A stretch of DNA of 64,000 nt from Rhizobium sp. ARZ01 (lineage in GTDB: Bacteria; Pseudomonadota; Alphaproteobacteria; Rhizobiales; Rhizobiaceae). Location of the stretch: the NCBI RefSeq assembly GCF_014851675.1, contig NZ_JACVAE010000003.1, forward strand, positions 124,001 to 188,000, in the 5' to 3' direction. The position numbers were made by a program, and so were the translations under genes. The stretch's first letter is position 1; every line of letters begins with the position of its first letter. Below, piece after piece: positions 48,380-57,378 of the stretch. The notes under the pieces are model-generated. The model saw nothing but the letters and a program-made list of their open reading frames with translations, was not told where the DNA came from and did no database searches.

Positions 48380-48416
48380 TCCTGTCTGGAGGACAGGCCC
48401 CGAGACGGAGGAGAGT

Positions 48417-49751
48417 ATGAACATGAGGTTCCCCAACATCCAGTCCAGCCCGGATTTTCTCGGCGGCCTCGATGAGCACGAGCGCGCCTCGCGCGACCGC
48501 ATCCAGTCGCTGCAGCGCGAGCGCCTCGCCTGGTCGCTGCGGCATGCTTACGAAAACGTGCCATTCTACCGGCAGAAGTTCGATGCGGCCGGCGTTCATC
48601 CCTCCGATTTTCGCGATCTCTCTGACCTCGCCAAGTTCCCCTTCACGGTGAAGCAGGACCTGCGCGACACCTATCCCTACGGCATGTTTGCCGTGCCGAA
48701 GGAAAAGCTTGCCCGTGTCCACGGCTCGTCGGGTACGACCGGCAAGCCGATCGTCGTCGGCTACACCAAGAACGACATCGACATGTGGGCCGACGTCATG
48801 GCCCGCTCGATCCGTGCGGCCGGCGGCAAGCCGGGCATGATGGTGCACGTCGCCTATGGCTACGGCCTGTTCACCGGTGGCCTTGGCGCCCATTACGGCG
48901 CCGAGCGCCTCGGCTGCACGGTCGTTCCCATGTCGGGCGGCATGACCGAGCGGCAGGTTCAACTCATCAGCGACTTCCAGCCGGATATCATCATGGTGAC
49001 GCCGAGCTACATGCTGGCGCTGCTCGACGGCTTCACCAGGGCCGGCATCGATCCGCGCTCGACCACGCTGAAATATGGCATCTTCGGCGCCGAGCCCTGG
49101 ACCAACGCCATGCGTCAGGAGATCGAGCACGCTTTCGACATGCAGGCGACCGACATCTATGGCCTGTCCGAAGTGATCGGCCCAGGCGTCGCGCAGGAAT
49201 GCGTCGACACCAAGGACGGCCTGCACATCTGGGAAGACCACTTCCTGCCGGAAATCATCAATCCGGAGACCGGCATGCCGGTCGAGGACGGCGAATATGG
49301 CGAGCTGGTCTTCACCTCGCTGACCAAGGAAGCCTTCCCGATCATCCGCTACCGCACGCGCGACCTGACACGCCTGTTGCCGGGCACGGCGCGTCCCGGC
49401 ATGCGCCGCATGGAGAAGGTCACCGGCCGCTCCGACGACATGATCATCCTGCGCGGCGTCAACGTCTTCCCGAGCCAGATCGAGGAAGCGCTGCTCGCCA
49501 CCGACTGGTGCGCCGGTCATTTCGTTATCGAGCTTTCCCGCGAAGGCCGCATGGACAAGATGACGGTGTTCACTGAGGCGCGCCAGGAACATTGGGACGG
49601 GGAAGGGCTGCAGGCCCATGCGCAGCGCCTGGCCAAGCACATCAAGGACACGATCGGCATCTCGACCGCCATCGCCATCCAGGCCCCGAACTCGGTGGTG
49701 CGCTCGGAAGGCAAGGCCAAGCGCGTCATCGACAAGCGGCCAAAGGACTAA
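48417..49751 (+). CDS. paaK: Phenylacetate-CoA ligase (PaaK)
   Basis: Adenylate-forming ligase that activates phenylacetate to phenylacetyl-CoA, entry step of the pathway. The 444-residue protein has the AMP-binding motif VHGSSGTTGKPIVVGYT near residue 100, MTERQVQLISDFQPDII, and IYGLSEVIGPGVAQEC, then RSDDMIILRGVNVFPSQIE near the hinge. ATG at 48417 follows GGAGGAGAGT. It ends the paaG-I-K operon and converges on paaE. Confidence 0.96.
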   Translation: MNMRFPNIQSSPDFLGGLDEHERASRDRIQSLQRERLAWSLRHAYENVPFYRQKFDAAGVHPSDFRDLSDLAKFPFTVKQDLRDTYPYGMFAVPKEKLARVHGSSGTTGKPIVVGYTKNDIDMWADVMARSIRAAGGKPGMMVHVAYGYGLFTGGLGAHYGAERLGCTVVPMSGGMTERQVQLISDFQPDIIMVTPSYMLALLDGFTRAGIDPRSTTLKYGIFGAEPWTNAMRQEIEHAFDMQATDIYGLSEVIGPGVAQECVDTKDGLHIWEDHFLPEIINPETGMPVEDGEYGELVFTSLTKEAFPIIRYRTRDLTRLLPGTARPGMRRMEKVTGRSDDMIILRGVNVFPSQIEEALLATDWCAGHFVIELSREGRMDKMTVFTEARQEHWDGEGLQAHAQRLAKHIKDTIGISTAIAIQAPNSVVRSEGKAKRVIDKRPKD

Positions 49752-49766
49752 AGCACACGACCTGAT

Positions 49767-49796
49767 CGAAGCCCGAATTCATCGTCCGGGCCTTCG
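49767..49796 (+). terminator. Probable terminator of paaG-I-K
   Basis: Arms CGAAGCCCG and CGGGCCTTCG pair with one bulged base, followed by TTTATTG. It begins 16 bases after the paaK stop. Confidence 0.55.
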
Positions 49797-49854
49797 TTTA
49801 TTGCCAAAGTCCTGTTCCGATCTTTTTTGTTTTCGCGCGGCGACCAAATTGGCC

Positions 49855-49967
49855 CGTCATGCCGGACTTGATCCGGCATCCAGTGCGCTCAAGTCCTTGA
49901 GCGCAGAAGACTCTTTCGCGCCGCAGACGCGGCGCGGCTGGACCCCGGATCAGGTCCGGGGTGACGG
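49855..49967. repeat. RIME-like palindromic repeat, copy B
   Basis: Begins CGTCATGCCGGACTTGATCC and ends GTCCGGGGTGACGG; about 113 bases and closely similar to the element at 38692-38803, including the CTCAAGTCCTTGAGCGC core and CTCTTTCGCGCCGCAGAC. It also sits between convergent genes. Confidence 0.75.
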
Positions 49968-50264
49968 AAGGAGGGGAACGCTCGGCGAGGGCGACCAAAC
50001 TGTCGGCGGGAAGAGTCCACCACACCGTTCGGGCTTCCTTACCGCGCGAGTGCGGCAAGTTTTCACAACCTCGCTTGCAAAAGCACAAAGACAGCCGACG
50101 CATTGCGTGCAATTTTGCCTGCGTGACGCACTTTTGGGGACGTGCGGCGCCAAGAAGCACAAGCCGGACATTCACCGGTGCGCATCGCAAGGAACCCCTT
50201 CGCGCGCGAAAGGCGTCTCATGCGTCGATGCCCTACGCTTTGCTTGCTTGGGGGCTGGGGGATG
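49968..50264. other. Non-coding stretch between paaK and paaE
   Basis: About 300 bases without a convincing coding frame. It contains a CCTTCGCGCGCGAAAGG hairpin near 50193 and ends at a strong plus-strand terminator. A small RNA is possible but not shown. Confidence 0.4.
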
Positions 50265-50297
50265 AAAGGCCGGTCGCTTCGAGCGCCGGCCTTTTTT
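50265..50297 (+). terminator. Strong Rho-independent terminator in the paaK-paaE gap
   Basis: AAAGGCCGG / CCGGCCTTT stem, with an inner CGCT/AGCG pair, then a TTTTTT run. It points on the plus strand, some 500 bases past paaK, so it may end a separate short transcript. The AAA/TTT arms also make it usable for the minus strand. Confidence 0.75.
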
Positions 50298-50388
50298 GTA
50301 TCTGCTCATAGCCTGTGGGCCCGACAGATCCGGTTCAACCTGCGGGTCGAAGACAGCGCGGCGGCGAGCATCGCCGCACTGCAAGCCA

Positions 50389-51525
50389 TCACATCTGGTC
50401 GAAGTCGACGACCACGCGGGCGCTCTTGGGGTGCGCTTGGCAGGTCAGCACGAAGCCAGCCTCCACTTCCCACGGTTCTAGCGAGTAGTTGACCTCCATC
50501 GGCGCCGAGCCCTCGACCACCTTGGCCCGGCAGGTCGAGCACATGCCGCCCTTGCAGGCAAACGGCAGGTCCATGCCGGCGCGCAGGGCCGCATCGAGGA
50601 TCGACTCGCCCTCGGCGACCGGCACCTCGCGGCGCTTGCCGTCGACGGTCAGGAGTGCCGTGTGCGCCGGCGGCGCATCCGGGGCAACTTTCACCGGCGC
50701 ACGCGGACGGCCGTTGAAGACCGAGACGAAGCGTTCGGTGTGGATGCGATCCTCACCGATGCCGAGATCCTTCAGTGTCGTCTCCAGATCATCGATCATC
50801 CCGGTCGGCCCGCAGATGAAGACGTGGTCGACCATCTTCGCCGGCACCATAGAGGATAGCAGCACCCGTGCCTTCTCGCCGTCAAGACGGCCGTTCAGCA
50901 CGGAAATATCCTGTTCCTCCTTGCTCAGCACGTGGAAAACGGCGAGACGGCCGAGGTAGCGGTCCTTGAGTTCCTCCAGCGCATTGCGGAACAGCATGTC
51001 GCCGGTCGAGCGGTTGCCGTAGAAGAGGAAGAAGTGGCTGTCGGGCTCCATTTCCAGCACGCCGCGCATGATCGACAGGATCGGCGTGATGCCGGAGCCG
51101 GCGGCAAAGCCCACGTGGATGCGGCCGTCGCCCGGCGCACTGGCAAGGCCGAAGCGTCCGGTCGGCGTCATCACCTCCATCTCGTCGCCGGCCTTCAGCC
51201 CGTCGTTCACCCAGTTGGAGAAGGTGCCGTCGTCGAGCCGCTTGATCGCGACCCGCAGGTCGCCGTCCTTCGGCCCCGAACAGATCGAGTAGGAGCGGCG
51301 CAGGTCCTCGCCGTCGATTACGGCGCGCAGGGTCAGGTACTGGCCCGGCTCGAAATGGTAGTCGCGCGACAGCTCTTCCGGCACGTCGAAGGCGACGGAG
51401 ACGGCGTGATCGGTCTCGCGCGTCACGTCGGCAACGCGCAGCTTGTGGAAGCGCGGGGCGTGCTGCGGCGCCGAGGTCGGCGCATGGGTCTGGGCGACGG
51501 TCGTGGCTTGCTGGGAAACGGACAT
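50389..51525 (-). CDS. paaE: Phenylacetyl-CoA epoxidase reductase subunit (PaaE)
   Basis: Passes electrons from NADPH to the PaaABC oxygenase. The 378-residue protein has an FAD/NAD-binding ferredoxin reductase part (LRRSYSICSG, GFAAGSGITPILSIMRG, VFICGPTGMIDD) and a C-terminal plant-type [2Fe-2S] domain with CKGGMCSTCRAK and the last cysteine in VLTCQAHP. The ATG at 51525 is chosen since the part before it is within paaD. It is the last gene of paaABCDE, 13 bases after paaD. Confidence 0.96.
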   Translation of the reverse strand: MSVSQQATTVAQTHAPTSAPQHAPRFHKLRVADVTRETDHAVSVAFDVPEELSRDYHFEPGQYLTLRAVIDGEDLRRSYSICSGPKDGDLRVAIKRLDDGTFSNWVNDGLKAGDEMEVMTPTGRFGLASAPGDGRIHVGFAAGSGITPILSIMRGVLEMEPDSHFFLFYGNRSTGDMLFRNALEELKDRYLGRLAVFHVLSKEEQDISVLNGRLDGEKARVLLSSMVPAKMVDHVFICGPTGMIDDLETTLKDLGIGEDRIHTERFVSVFNGRPRAPVKVAPDAPPAHTALLTVDGKRREVPVAEGESILDAALRAGMDLPFACKGGMCSTCRAKVVEGSAPMEVNYSLEPWEVEAGFVLTCQAHPKSARVVVDFDQM

Positions 51526-51538
51526 CCGGATCACCTCG

Positions 51539-52078
51539 TCAATGACATTTGAAATAATCGAAGGGCTCGCGGCAGTCCTGACACTGCCACAGAGCCTTGC
51601 AGGAGGTCGAGCCGAACTCGGCAAGCCGGGCGGTGCGGACCGAGCCGCAGCGAGGACATTCCACCTCGTCGGCGCCGAACAGGGCACCGCGGCCGGCGCG
51701 CTTTTCCGACGGCGGGGCGATGCCGTATTCCTTCAGCTTGCGCTTGCCGTCCTCGGTCATCCAGTCGGTCGTCCAGGCGGGCGAGAGAACCGTCGTCACT
51801 TTGACCCGGTCGAAGCCGGCCTTCTCCAGCGCCAGTTCCAGTTCCAGCGCAATCATGTTCATCGCCGGACAGCCGGAATAGGTCGGGGTTATGACGATTT
51901 CGAGCGCACCGTCCTCGGAAATCTTCAGGGAGCGCAGGACGCCGAGATCATCGATGGACAGGACCGGTATCTCCGGGTCCGACACGGTCGCGGCAACCGC
52001 GCGCGCCTGCGCCAGCAGCGCGGCAGTGTCCGCCGGCGGAAAAGGCGCCGGCATCGGCTGGCTTTCCCGCCCGGTCAT
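51539..52078 (-). CDS. paaD: Phenylacetyl-CoA epoxidase assembly subunit (PaaD)
   Basis: DUF59-type protein required for the epoxidase, probably in iron-sulfur or di-iron maturation. The 179 residues have the MIP18 motif (VSDPEIPVLSIDDLGVLR), then a cysteine-rich end (ECPRCGSVRTARLAEFGSTSC, WQCQDC) that looks zinc-binding. The ATG at 52078 overlaps the paaC stop by one base. Confidence 0.94.
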   Translation of the reverse strand: MTGRESQPMPAPFPPADTAALLAQARAVAATVSDPEIPVLSIDDLGVLRSLKISEDGALEIVITPTYSGCPAMNMIALELELALEKAGFDRVKVTTVLSPAWTTDWMTEDGKRKLKEYGIAPPSEKRAGRGALFGADEVECPRCGSVRTARLAEFGSTSCKALWQCQDCREPFDYFKCH

Positions 52079-52851
52079 CACCAGACCGCTCCAGGGATCG
52101 TATGCTGGACGTGCTGCAGGTCGGAGAGCAGGTGGCCCAGGTGTTCGCTGTGGATGCCGGTGCGCCCGCCCTTCTGCATCCAGCCGTCCTCAGGCGTGGT
52201 CAGCGTCGCCTCTTCAAGCACGGCCTTCACGTTCGCGCGCCATTGGTCGCGCAGGCTGGCAAGGTCGACGGCGATGCCGGCGTCCACCAGGCCCTTTTCG
52301 GAGGCGTCCATCTCGAACAGCTCGCCGGTATAGGCCCAGAGTTCGTCGAGTGCAGCGGCGATGCGGGCATGGCTTTCCGTCGTGCCATCGCCAAGCCGGA
52401 TCACCCACTCGGCGGTGTGGCGCACGTGATAGGCCATTTCCTTTTCGCTCTTGGCGGCAACTGCGGCGAGCGTCTCGTCCTTGGACTTCATCATCGCGCG
52501 CCAATAGAGATCGGCGAAGCTGGCATAGAGGAACTGGCGCATGATCGTGCGGGCGAAATCGCCGTTCTGCTGCTCGACCAGAAGCGCATTGCGGTAGCCG
52601 CGGTCGTCCCGCCAATAGGCGAAGTCGTCCTCGGTCCGCCCCTCGCCTTCCGCCTCGCCGGCATAGGTGTAGAGCGAGCGCGCCTGGCCGATCAGGTCCA
52701 GTGCCATGTTGGCAAGCGCCATGTCCTCTTCCATCATCGGCGCGTGTCCGCACCATTCGGAAAGACGGTGGCCGAGAATCAGCGCGTCGTCGGCGCGACG
52801 CAGGGTATAGAGAACGAGCGGCGTTTCGTTGACGCGAATGGTCTTCGCCAT
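52078..52851 (-). CDS. paaC: Phenylacetyl-CoA epoxidase structural subunit (PaaC)
   Basis: Non-catalytic ferritin-like partner of PaaA in the epoxidase. The 257 residues are mostly helical, with the PaaC signatures LVLYTLRRADDALILGHRLSEWCGHAP and EMAYHVRHTAEWVIRLGDGT. The ATG at 52851 begins AKTIRVNETPL; the upstream 14 codons of the open frame run into the spacer. It lies about 100 bases after paaB. Confidence 0.95.
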   Translation of the reverse strand: MAKTIRVNETPLVLYTLRRADDALILGHRLSEWCGHAPMMEEDMALANMALDLIGQARSLYTYAGEAEGEGRTEDDFAYWRDDRGYRNALLVEQQNGDFARTIMRQFLYASFADLYWRAMMKSKDETLAAVAAKSEKEMAYHVRHTAEWVIRLGDGTTESHARIAAALDELWAYTGELFEMDASEKGLVDAGIAVDLASLRDQWRANVKAVLEEATLTTPEDGWMQKGGRTGIHSEHLGHLLSDLQHVQHTIPGAVW

Positions 52852-52954
52852 GGGTTTCCTCCAGGTTCGTTCACCGGAGCGAACGATGAGCACTTACCTT
52901 CCGGTAGCGCGCCACCGGATCGTCATGCAGATGAAGCCAGCCGTAAGCTGAAGC

Positions 52955-53239
52955 TTACATATGGCCCACTTCTTCCGGCACGTCGTAGAACGTCGGGTGG
53001 CGGTAGATCTTCGAGGCGGTCGGCTCGAACATCATGTCCTTGTCGGCCGGGTCGGAGGCCGTGATCGCGTTCGACGGCACGACCCAGATCGACAGTCCCT
53101 CACCGCGGCGGGTGTAGATGTCACGGGCCGCCTGCAGGGCAAGCGTGGCGTCGGTGGCGTGCAGCGAGCCCACATGCTTGTGGGCCAGGCCGTTGCGCGA
53201 GCGGATGAAAACTTCCCAGAGCGGAAAAATGTCCTTCAT
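52955..53239 (-). CDS. paaB: Phenylacetyl-CoA epoxidase subunit (PaaB)
   Basis: Small subunit of the multicomponent epoxidase, needed for activity. The 94-residue protein matches family length and sequence: PLWEVFIRSRNGLAHKHVGSLHA at the start and SIWVVPSNAITASDP in the middle. AAGGAG precedes the ATG. It follows paaA by 11 bases. Confidence 0.96.
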   Translation of the reverse strand: MKDIFPLWEVFIRSRNGLAHKHVGSLHATDATLALQAARDIYTRRGEGLSIWVVPSNAITASDPADKDMMFEPTASKIYRHPTFYDVPEEVGHM

Positions 53240-53250
53240 GTCGGTACTCC

Positions 53251-54237
53251 TTAAGCCGCCTTGCGGGCTTGGCGTTTTTCGGCGTAGGCGAGGGCGGCTT
53301 CGCGCACCCAGGCGCCTTCCGCGTGCGCCTTGTTGCGGGCGGCAAGACGCTCGCGGTTGCAGGGGCCGTTGCCGGAAATCACCTGCTTGAACTCGTCCCA
53401 GTCGATCGTGCCATATTCCCAGTGGCCGGTTTCCTCGTTGAACTTGAGGTCCGGATCGGGAAGCGTCAGTCCGAGATACTGGGCCTGCGGCACGGTGGCG
53501 TCGACGAATTTCTGGCGCAGCTCGTCATTGGAGAAGCGCTTGATCTTCCAGCGGGTGGACTGGTCGGAATGCTGGCTTGCCGCGTCCGGCGGGCCGAACA
53601 TCATCAGACACGGCCACCACCAGCGGTTCAGCGCGTCCTGTGCCATTTCCTTCTGTGCCTGATTGCCCTTCGACAGCGTCACCATGATCTCGTAGCCCTG
53701 GCGCTGGTGGAAGGATTCTTCCTTGCACACCCGGATCATCGCCCGCGAATAGGGGCCGTAGGAACAGCGACAGAGCGGGATCTGGTTCATGATCGCCGCA
53801 CCGTCGACGAGCCAGCCGATGGCGCCCATATCGGCCCAGGTCAGCGTCGGATAGTTGAAGATCGAGGAATACTTCGCCTTGCCTGTCAGAAGCTGGTCGA
53901 CCAGCTCCTCGCGCGAGACGCCAAGCGTTTCGGCGGCGGTGTAGAGATAGAGGCCATGACCGCATTCGTCCTGCACCTTGGCAAGCAGGGCCGCCTTGCG
54001 ACGCAGTGACGGAGCGCGGGTGATCCAGTTGCCTTCCGGCAGCATGCCGACGATTTCGGAATGGGCGTGCTGGGAAATCTGGCGCGTCAGCGTCTTGCGA
54101 TAGGCTGCCGGCATCCAGTCGTTCGGCTCGATGCGATCTTCGGCGTCGATGCGCGCCTGGAATTTTTCGAGCAGCGCCGCATCCTCGACCTGGCGCTCGC
54201 CGGCATCCGGATTGGCGTTGAGAGCTTGCGTGTACAT
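53251..54237 (-). CDS. paaA: Phenylacetyl-CoA epoxidase catalytic subunit (PaaA)
   Basis: Di-iron oxygenase subunit that forms the ring 1,2-epoxide of phenylacetyl-CoA. The 328-residue protein has carboxylate and histidine ligands in [18 protein letters not shown] and [12 protein letters not shown], with [19 protein letters not shown] before them. The ATG at 54237 has GGAGG upstream; an in-frame start 12 bases earlier overlaps that site. First gene of paaABCDE. Confidence 0.97.
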   Translation of the reverse strand: MYTQALNANPDAGERQVEDAALLEKFQARIDAEDRIEPNDWMPAAYRKTLTRQISQHAHSEIVGMLPEGNWITRAPSLRRKAALLAKVQDECGHGLYLYTAAETLGVSREELVDQLLTGKAKYSSIFNYPTLTWADMGAIGWLVDGAAIMNQIPLCRCSYGPYSRAMIRVCKEESFHQRQGYEIMVTLSKGNQAQKEMAQDALNRWWWPCLMMFGPPDAASQHSDQSTRWKIKRFSNDELRQKFVDATVPQAQYLGLTLPDPDLKFNEETGHWEYGTIDWDEFKQVISGNGPCNRERLAARNKAHAEGAWVREAALAYAEKRQARKAA

Positions 54238-54266
54238 GGCTTCCTCCATCGAATGGGGGCAATATA

Positions 54267-54304
54267 TGTAACAGAAATCAATTCGACAACGATTTTTTGT
54301 AACA
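54267..54304. promoter_or_regulatory. Direct repeats upstream of paaA
   Basis: TGTAACA occurs at 54267-54273 and 54298-54304, 31 bases apart start to start, about three helical turns, and 30-67 bases upstream of the paaA ATG. This is a plausible site for the PaaX repressor encoded next to it. It does not look like the TetR-type palindrome found at the other two paa promoters. Confidence 0.4.
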
Positions 54305-54356
54305 CTTTGCGCTGCAACAAAGACACGTCGCCATCGGGCATTGAAAGTATTAGGTT

Positions 54357-55262
54357 TTATACGAACCGGTCGGTCATCGAGAGGCGCGCGGGCTTCAGCG
54401 GCCCGCCCTCATCCATGCCGTTCTGGTCAAGCCAGCGCTCCGATGCGACGGCAAGGTGGCGATAGAGCGCAGCGCAAAGCTGCCGGGCGGCCGTTCCCGG
54501 CCAATCCTCCGGTAGGATCGCCGCCGGCAGGCCCGGATCGCGCAGCACGATGCGGCGATATTCGTAGATCATCAGCACGCGCGCCGTGATCGCACCGAGG
54601 TCGGAGGGGTGCAGGCCATGCTCAAGCGCGGCCAGCAGCGGGCTGAAGTCGGCGATGAAATGACGGTAATGGTCGGCGAGCACGGCGAGCGGCCAGGCTC
54701 GATCGGCAAGCGCGCGCATGTCCGCCGCCGACCCTTGTGCTTGAAGGCACGGTTCTTCGCTTGCGATGTCGGGAACGGCCCAGCCGGAGGGAGCGATCCA
54801 GGTGCCCGGTATCGGGGTGCCGTAACCCGCCTCTTCCAGCGCCTTGCGCAGAACGTCGCGATCGGGGCCGGGTGCCGGCATCAGCACGGTGAAATGGCCA
54901 TCCCAGTCGGCGACCTTCGGATTGTAGATGCGATTGGCCGCCTCCTGGAAGGTCTGGCGCCCCTTCTCGCCGAGCCGGTAGAAGCTGTTGCGGCCGACCT
55001 TGCTGCGTTCCAGCCAGCCGTCCGCCGCAAGTCGCGACATGGCGGTCCGCACCACGCCGTCGCTGATGTCGAGCCCCCTGAAGAACGCATTCAGCGTGCC
55101 GAGCCAGACCGAATCGCCGCGCGGCAGAAGCGCGTCGCCATAGAAAGTGATGATGATCGACCAGGTTCGGGAGGGCTGCGACTGCAGCCGCTCTAGCACC
55201 TGCGACAGTGCTTGGCGCAGGGCGGCGGTATCGGGCGGCTGCTTCTGGCTTTGCGTCGTCAT
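54357..55262 (-). CDS. paaX: Phenylacetate repressor (PaaX)
   Basis: GntR-like repressor released by phenylacetyl-CoA. The 301-residue protein has an N-terminal winged helix ([16 protein letters not shown], then [22 protein letters not shown] and [14 protein letters not shown]) and the PaaX C-terminal domain. The ATG at 55262 overlaps the upstream TetR stop as ATGA. An upstream extension of 78 codons lies inside the TetR gene and is rejected. Confidence 0.95.
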   Translation of the reverse strand: MTTQSQKQPPDTAALRQALSQVLERLQSQPSRTWSIIITFYGDALLPRGDSVWLGTLNAFFRGLDISDGVVRTAMSRLAADGWLERSKVGRNSFYRLGEKGRQTFQEAANRIYNPKVADWDGHFTVLMPAPGPDRDVLRKALEEAGYGTPIPGTWIAPSGWAVPDIASEEPCLQAQGSAADMRALADRAWPLAVLADHYRHFIADFSPLLAALEHGLHPSDLGAITARVLMIYEYRRIVLRDPGLPAAILPEDWPGTAARQLCAALYRHLAVASERWLDQNGMDEGGPLKPARLSMTDRFV

Positions 55263-55894
55263 CGACCGATCCGGCTGACCTTGTCGTTGCCCATTTCGGG
55301 CTGGGCGACCTGCGGCGCGCCGGTCAGGATCAGCGCCGTCACCATGTCGGCGTATTCCTCGCGCGTCAGGCCCTTGCCCTCGCGGAACCACAGGTAATGC
55401 CAATTCAGCATGCCGAACATCGACATCGTCAGCGGCTTGAGAAGCGGTCCCCGGCCGATCTCCGGCAGGGCATCGGCCAGTGCGTCGGACAGGCATACGA
55501 CGAGTTGGCGCTCCATCGCCAGCAGCAGCTCACGCCGTTCGTCCGAAAGCAGCTTCAGGTTGGCAATCTGCACCTGATGCTCCGCATCCGCGTCGCGATA
55601 GGCGTCAAGCAGGGCCATCGCAATCGCCCGAACCCGCAGCTTCGGATCCTCGGTCGAGGCAGACGCCTGTCCCATCACCTCGACCAGCTCCTGCAGATGA
55701 TCGTTCAGGATGTCGAAGAGCAGCGCCTCCTTGTCCGGGTAGTAGTGGTAGAGCAGCGCCTTTGATACGCCACAGGCTTCCGCGATCATGTTGATCGAGG
55801 TGCCGGGAAAGCCAAAGCGGGCGAACAGCTCCGCGGAGCGCTGCAAGATCGCCAGTCGCTTGGTGTCGTAGTCCTGGGCGCGGGTACGGGCCAT
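55259..55894 (-). CDS. TetR family regulator of the paa locus
   Basis: Repressor of 211 residues. The N-terminal DNA-binding domain reads RFGFPGTSINMIAEACGVSKALLYHYYPDKEAL, the standard TetR helix-turn-helix, followed by a helical ligand domain. It is coupled to paaX by a 4-base overlap. A palindrome matching one in front of paaN/paaG lies in its own upstream region (56048-56067), so it is the best candidate for that operator. Ligand is probably an aryl-CoA. Confidence 0.92.
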   Translation of the reverse strand: MARTRAQDYDTKRLAILQRSAELFARFGFPGTSINMIAEACGVSKALLYHYYPDKEALLFDILNDHLQELVEVMGQASASTEDPKLRVRAIAMALLDAYRDADAEHQVQIANLKLLSDERRELLLAMERQLVVCLSDALADALPEIGRGPLLKPLTMSMFGMLNWHYLWFREGKGLTREEYADMVTALILTGAPQVAQPEMGNDKVSRIGR

Positions 55895-56047
55895 GTGCAC
55901 AAGTCCAATCGCTTGCCTACGCCGGAACCGACTCGCCGGCGCGGCGAATGATTATCCGATCGGTCTATCAATCGCTCCCGGCGGCGTAAAGTCGGCCCCG
56001 CGCCGCGATCGGCGGACCTCCCGGAAATCCGGGCGGAATTTTATAGA

Positions 56048-56067
56048 TTGACCAATCGGTCGGTTAA
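56048..56067. promoter_or_regulatory. TetR-type operator between tetR and the ABC importer
   Basis: TTGACCAATCGGTCGGTTAA, arms of 8 bases around a 4-base centre with 6 of 8 pairs. It matches the reverse complement of the paaN/paaG site with two differences over 20 bases. It is 88 bases from the importer gene and 154 from tetR. A shorter CCGATCGGTC lies at 55956-55965. Confidence 0.65.
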
Positions 56068-56154
56068 TTATATCGTACCTGTCGCAAATTGCAAACAGGC
56101 CCTGTCGCGCCCTTTGGCGCCCGCCACATGGATACTTTGGGAGGAGTTCCGATC

Positions 56155-57327
56155 ATGACTTTCACGTCGACCCGTCGCGCGATTCTCGGCACTGTCGCGG
56201 CCGCTGCCCTTCTTGCTGCGGGCGCCGCGCCGGCCGCTGCCGCCGACCCGATCAAGATCGGCTCCGTCGTGTCCGCCACCGGTTCCACCGCCTTCCTCGG
56301 TGATCCCGAAGCCAAGACGCTGAAGCTCGTTGCAGAGCAGATCAATGCCAAGGGCGGCATTCTGGGCCGGCCGATCGAATTGATCCTCTATGACGACGGT
56401 GGCGACGCCAACAAGGCACGCACCTTCGCCACCCGTCTCGTCGAGGACGACGGCGTCGTTGCCATGGTCGGCGGCACCTCGACCGGTGCCACGATGGCGA
56501 TGATCCCGGTCTTCGAGGATGCGGAAATTCCGTTCATCTCGCTCGCCGGCGCCATCGAGATCATCGACCCGGTCAATCCCTTCGTCTTCAAGACGCCGCA
56601 CACCGACAAGACCGCCTGCATGAAGATCTTCGAGGACATGAAGGCGCGTGGCCTGACGAAGATCGGCATGATTTCCGGCACCGACGGCTTCGGCAAATCG
56701 ATGCGCAACCAGTGCATGAACGTGATTGGCGACTACGGCATCGAGGTGCTGGTCGACGAGAGCTATGGCCCGACAGACGCCGACATGACGCCGCAGCTGA
56801 ACAAGATCAAGAATACCGAGGGCGTCCAGGCTGTCGTCAACCCGGGCTTCGGCCAGGGCCCGGCGATCGTCACGCGCAACTACGCCCAGCTCGGCCTCAC
56901 CGTACCGCTCTACCAGTCGCACGGCGTCGCTTCGAAGAGCTTCATCGAGCTGGCCGGCAAGGCGGCAGAAGGCGTGCGCTTGCCGGCGCCTGCGCTCCTG
57001 ATCGCCGACAAGCTTGCCGACGACGACAAGCAGAAGCCGGTCGTTTCCGCCTACAAGCAGGCCTACGAGACCGCCACCGGCCAGCCGGTGTCCACCTTTG
57101 GCGGCTATGCCTATGATGGTCTTTCGCTGCTTGCAGCCGCAATCGAGAAGGCAGGCTCGGACGATCCGGCGGCGATCCGCGACGCGATCGAGGCGACGAA
57201 CGGTTATGTCGGCGTGACCGGCATCTATACGATGTCGGCCGAAGACCATTTGGGACTCGGCACCGAATCCTTCCACCTGCTGCGCATCGAGAACGGCGAC
57301 TGGGTGCCGGAGGCGGCTGCGAAGTAA
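56155..57327 (+). CDS. Branched-chain-type ABC importer, substrate-binding protein
   Basis: Periplasmic binding protein of 390 residues, LivK/HAAT type. A signal peptide covers about 1-30 (ending PAAAADP), then come the two-lobe motifs IGSVVSATGSTAFLGDPEAK, AMVGGTSTGATMAMIPV and GGYAYDGLSLLAAAIEK. TGGGAGGAG precedes the ATG at 56155. The first of five genes in an importer set, next to paa regulators; phenylacetate or another aromatic acid is a plausible substrate, but branched-chain amino acids cannot be excluded. Confidence 0.9.
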   Translation: MTFTSTRRAILGTVAAAALLAAGAAPAAAADPIKIGSVVSATGSTAFLGDPEAKTLKLVAEQINAKGGILGRPIELILYDDGGDANKARTFATRLVEDDGVVAMVGGTSTGATMAMIPVFEDAEIPFISLAGAIEIIDPVNPFVFKTPHTDKTACMKIFEDMKARGLTKIGMISGTDGFGKSMRNQCMNVIGDYGIEVLVDESYGPTDADMTPQLNKIKNTEGVQAVVNPGFGQGPAIVTRNYAQLGLTVPLYQSHGVASKSFIELAGKAAEGVRLPAPALLIADKLADDDKQKPVVSAYKQAYETATGQPVSTFGGYAYDGLSLLAAAIEKAGSDDPAAIRDAIEATNGYVGVTGIYTMSAEDHLGLGTESFHLLRIENGDWVPEAAAK

Positions 57328-57378
57328 TTCGCGTCCCCTCCCTACCGCATTCCATCTTTCGACGAACGGGTCCGCGTG

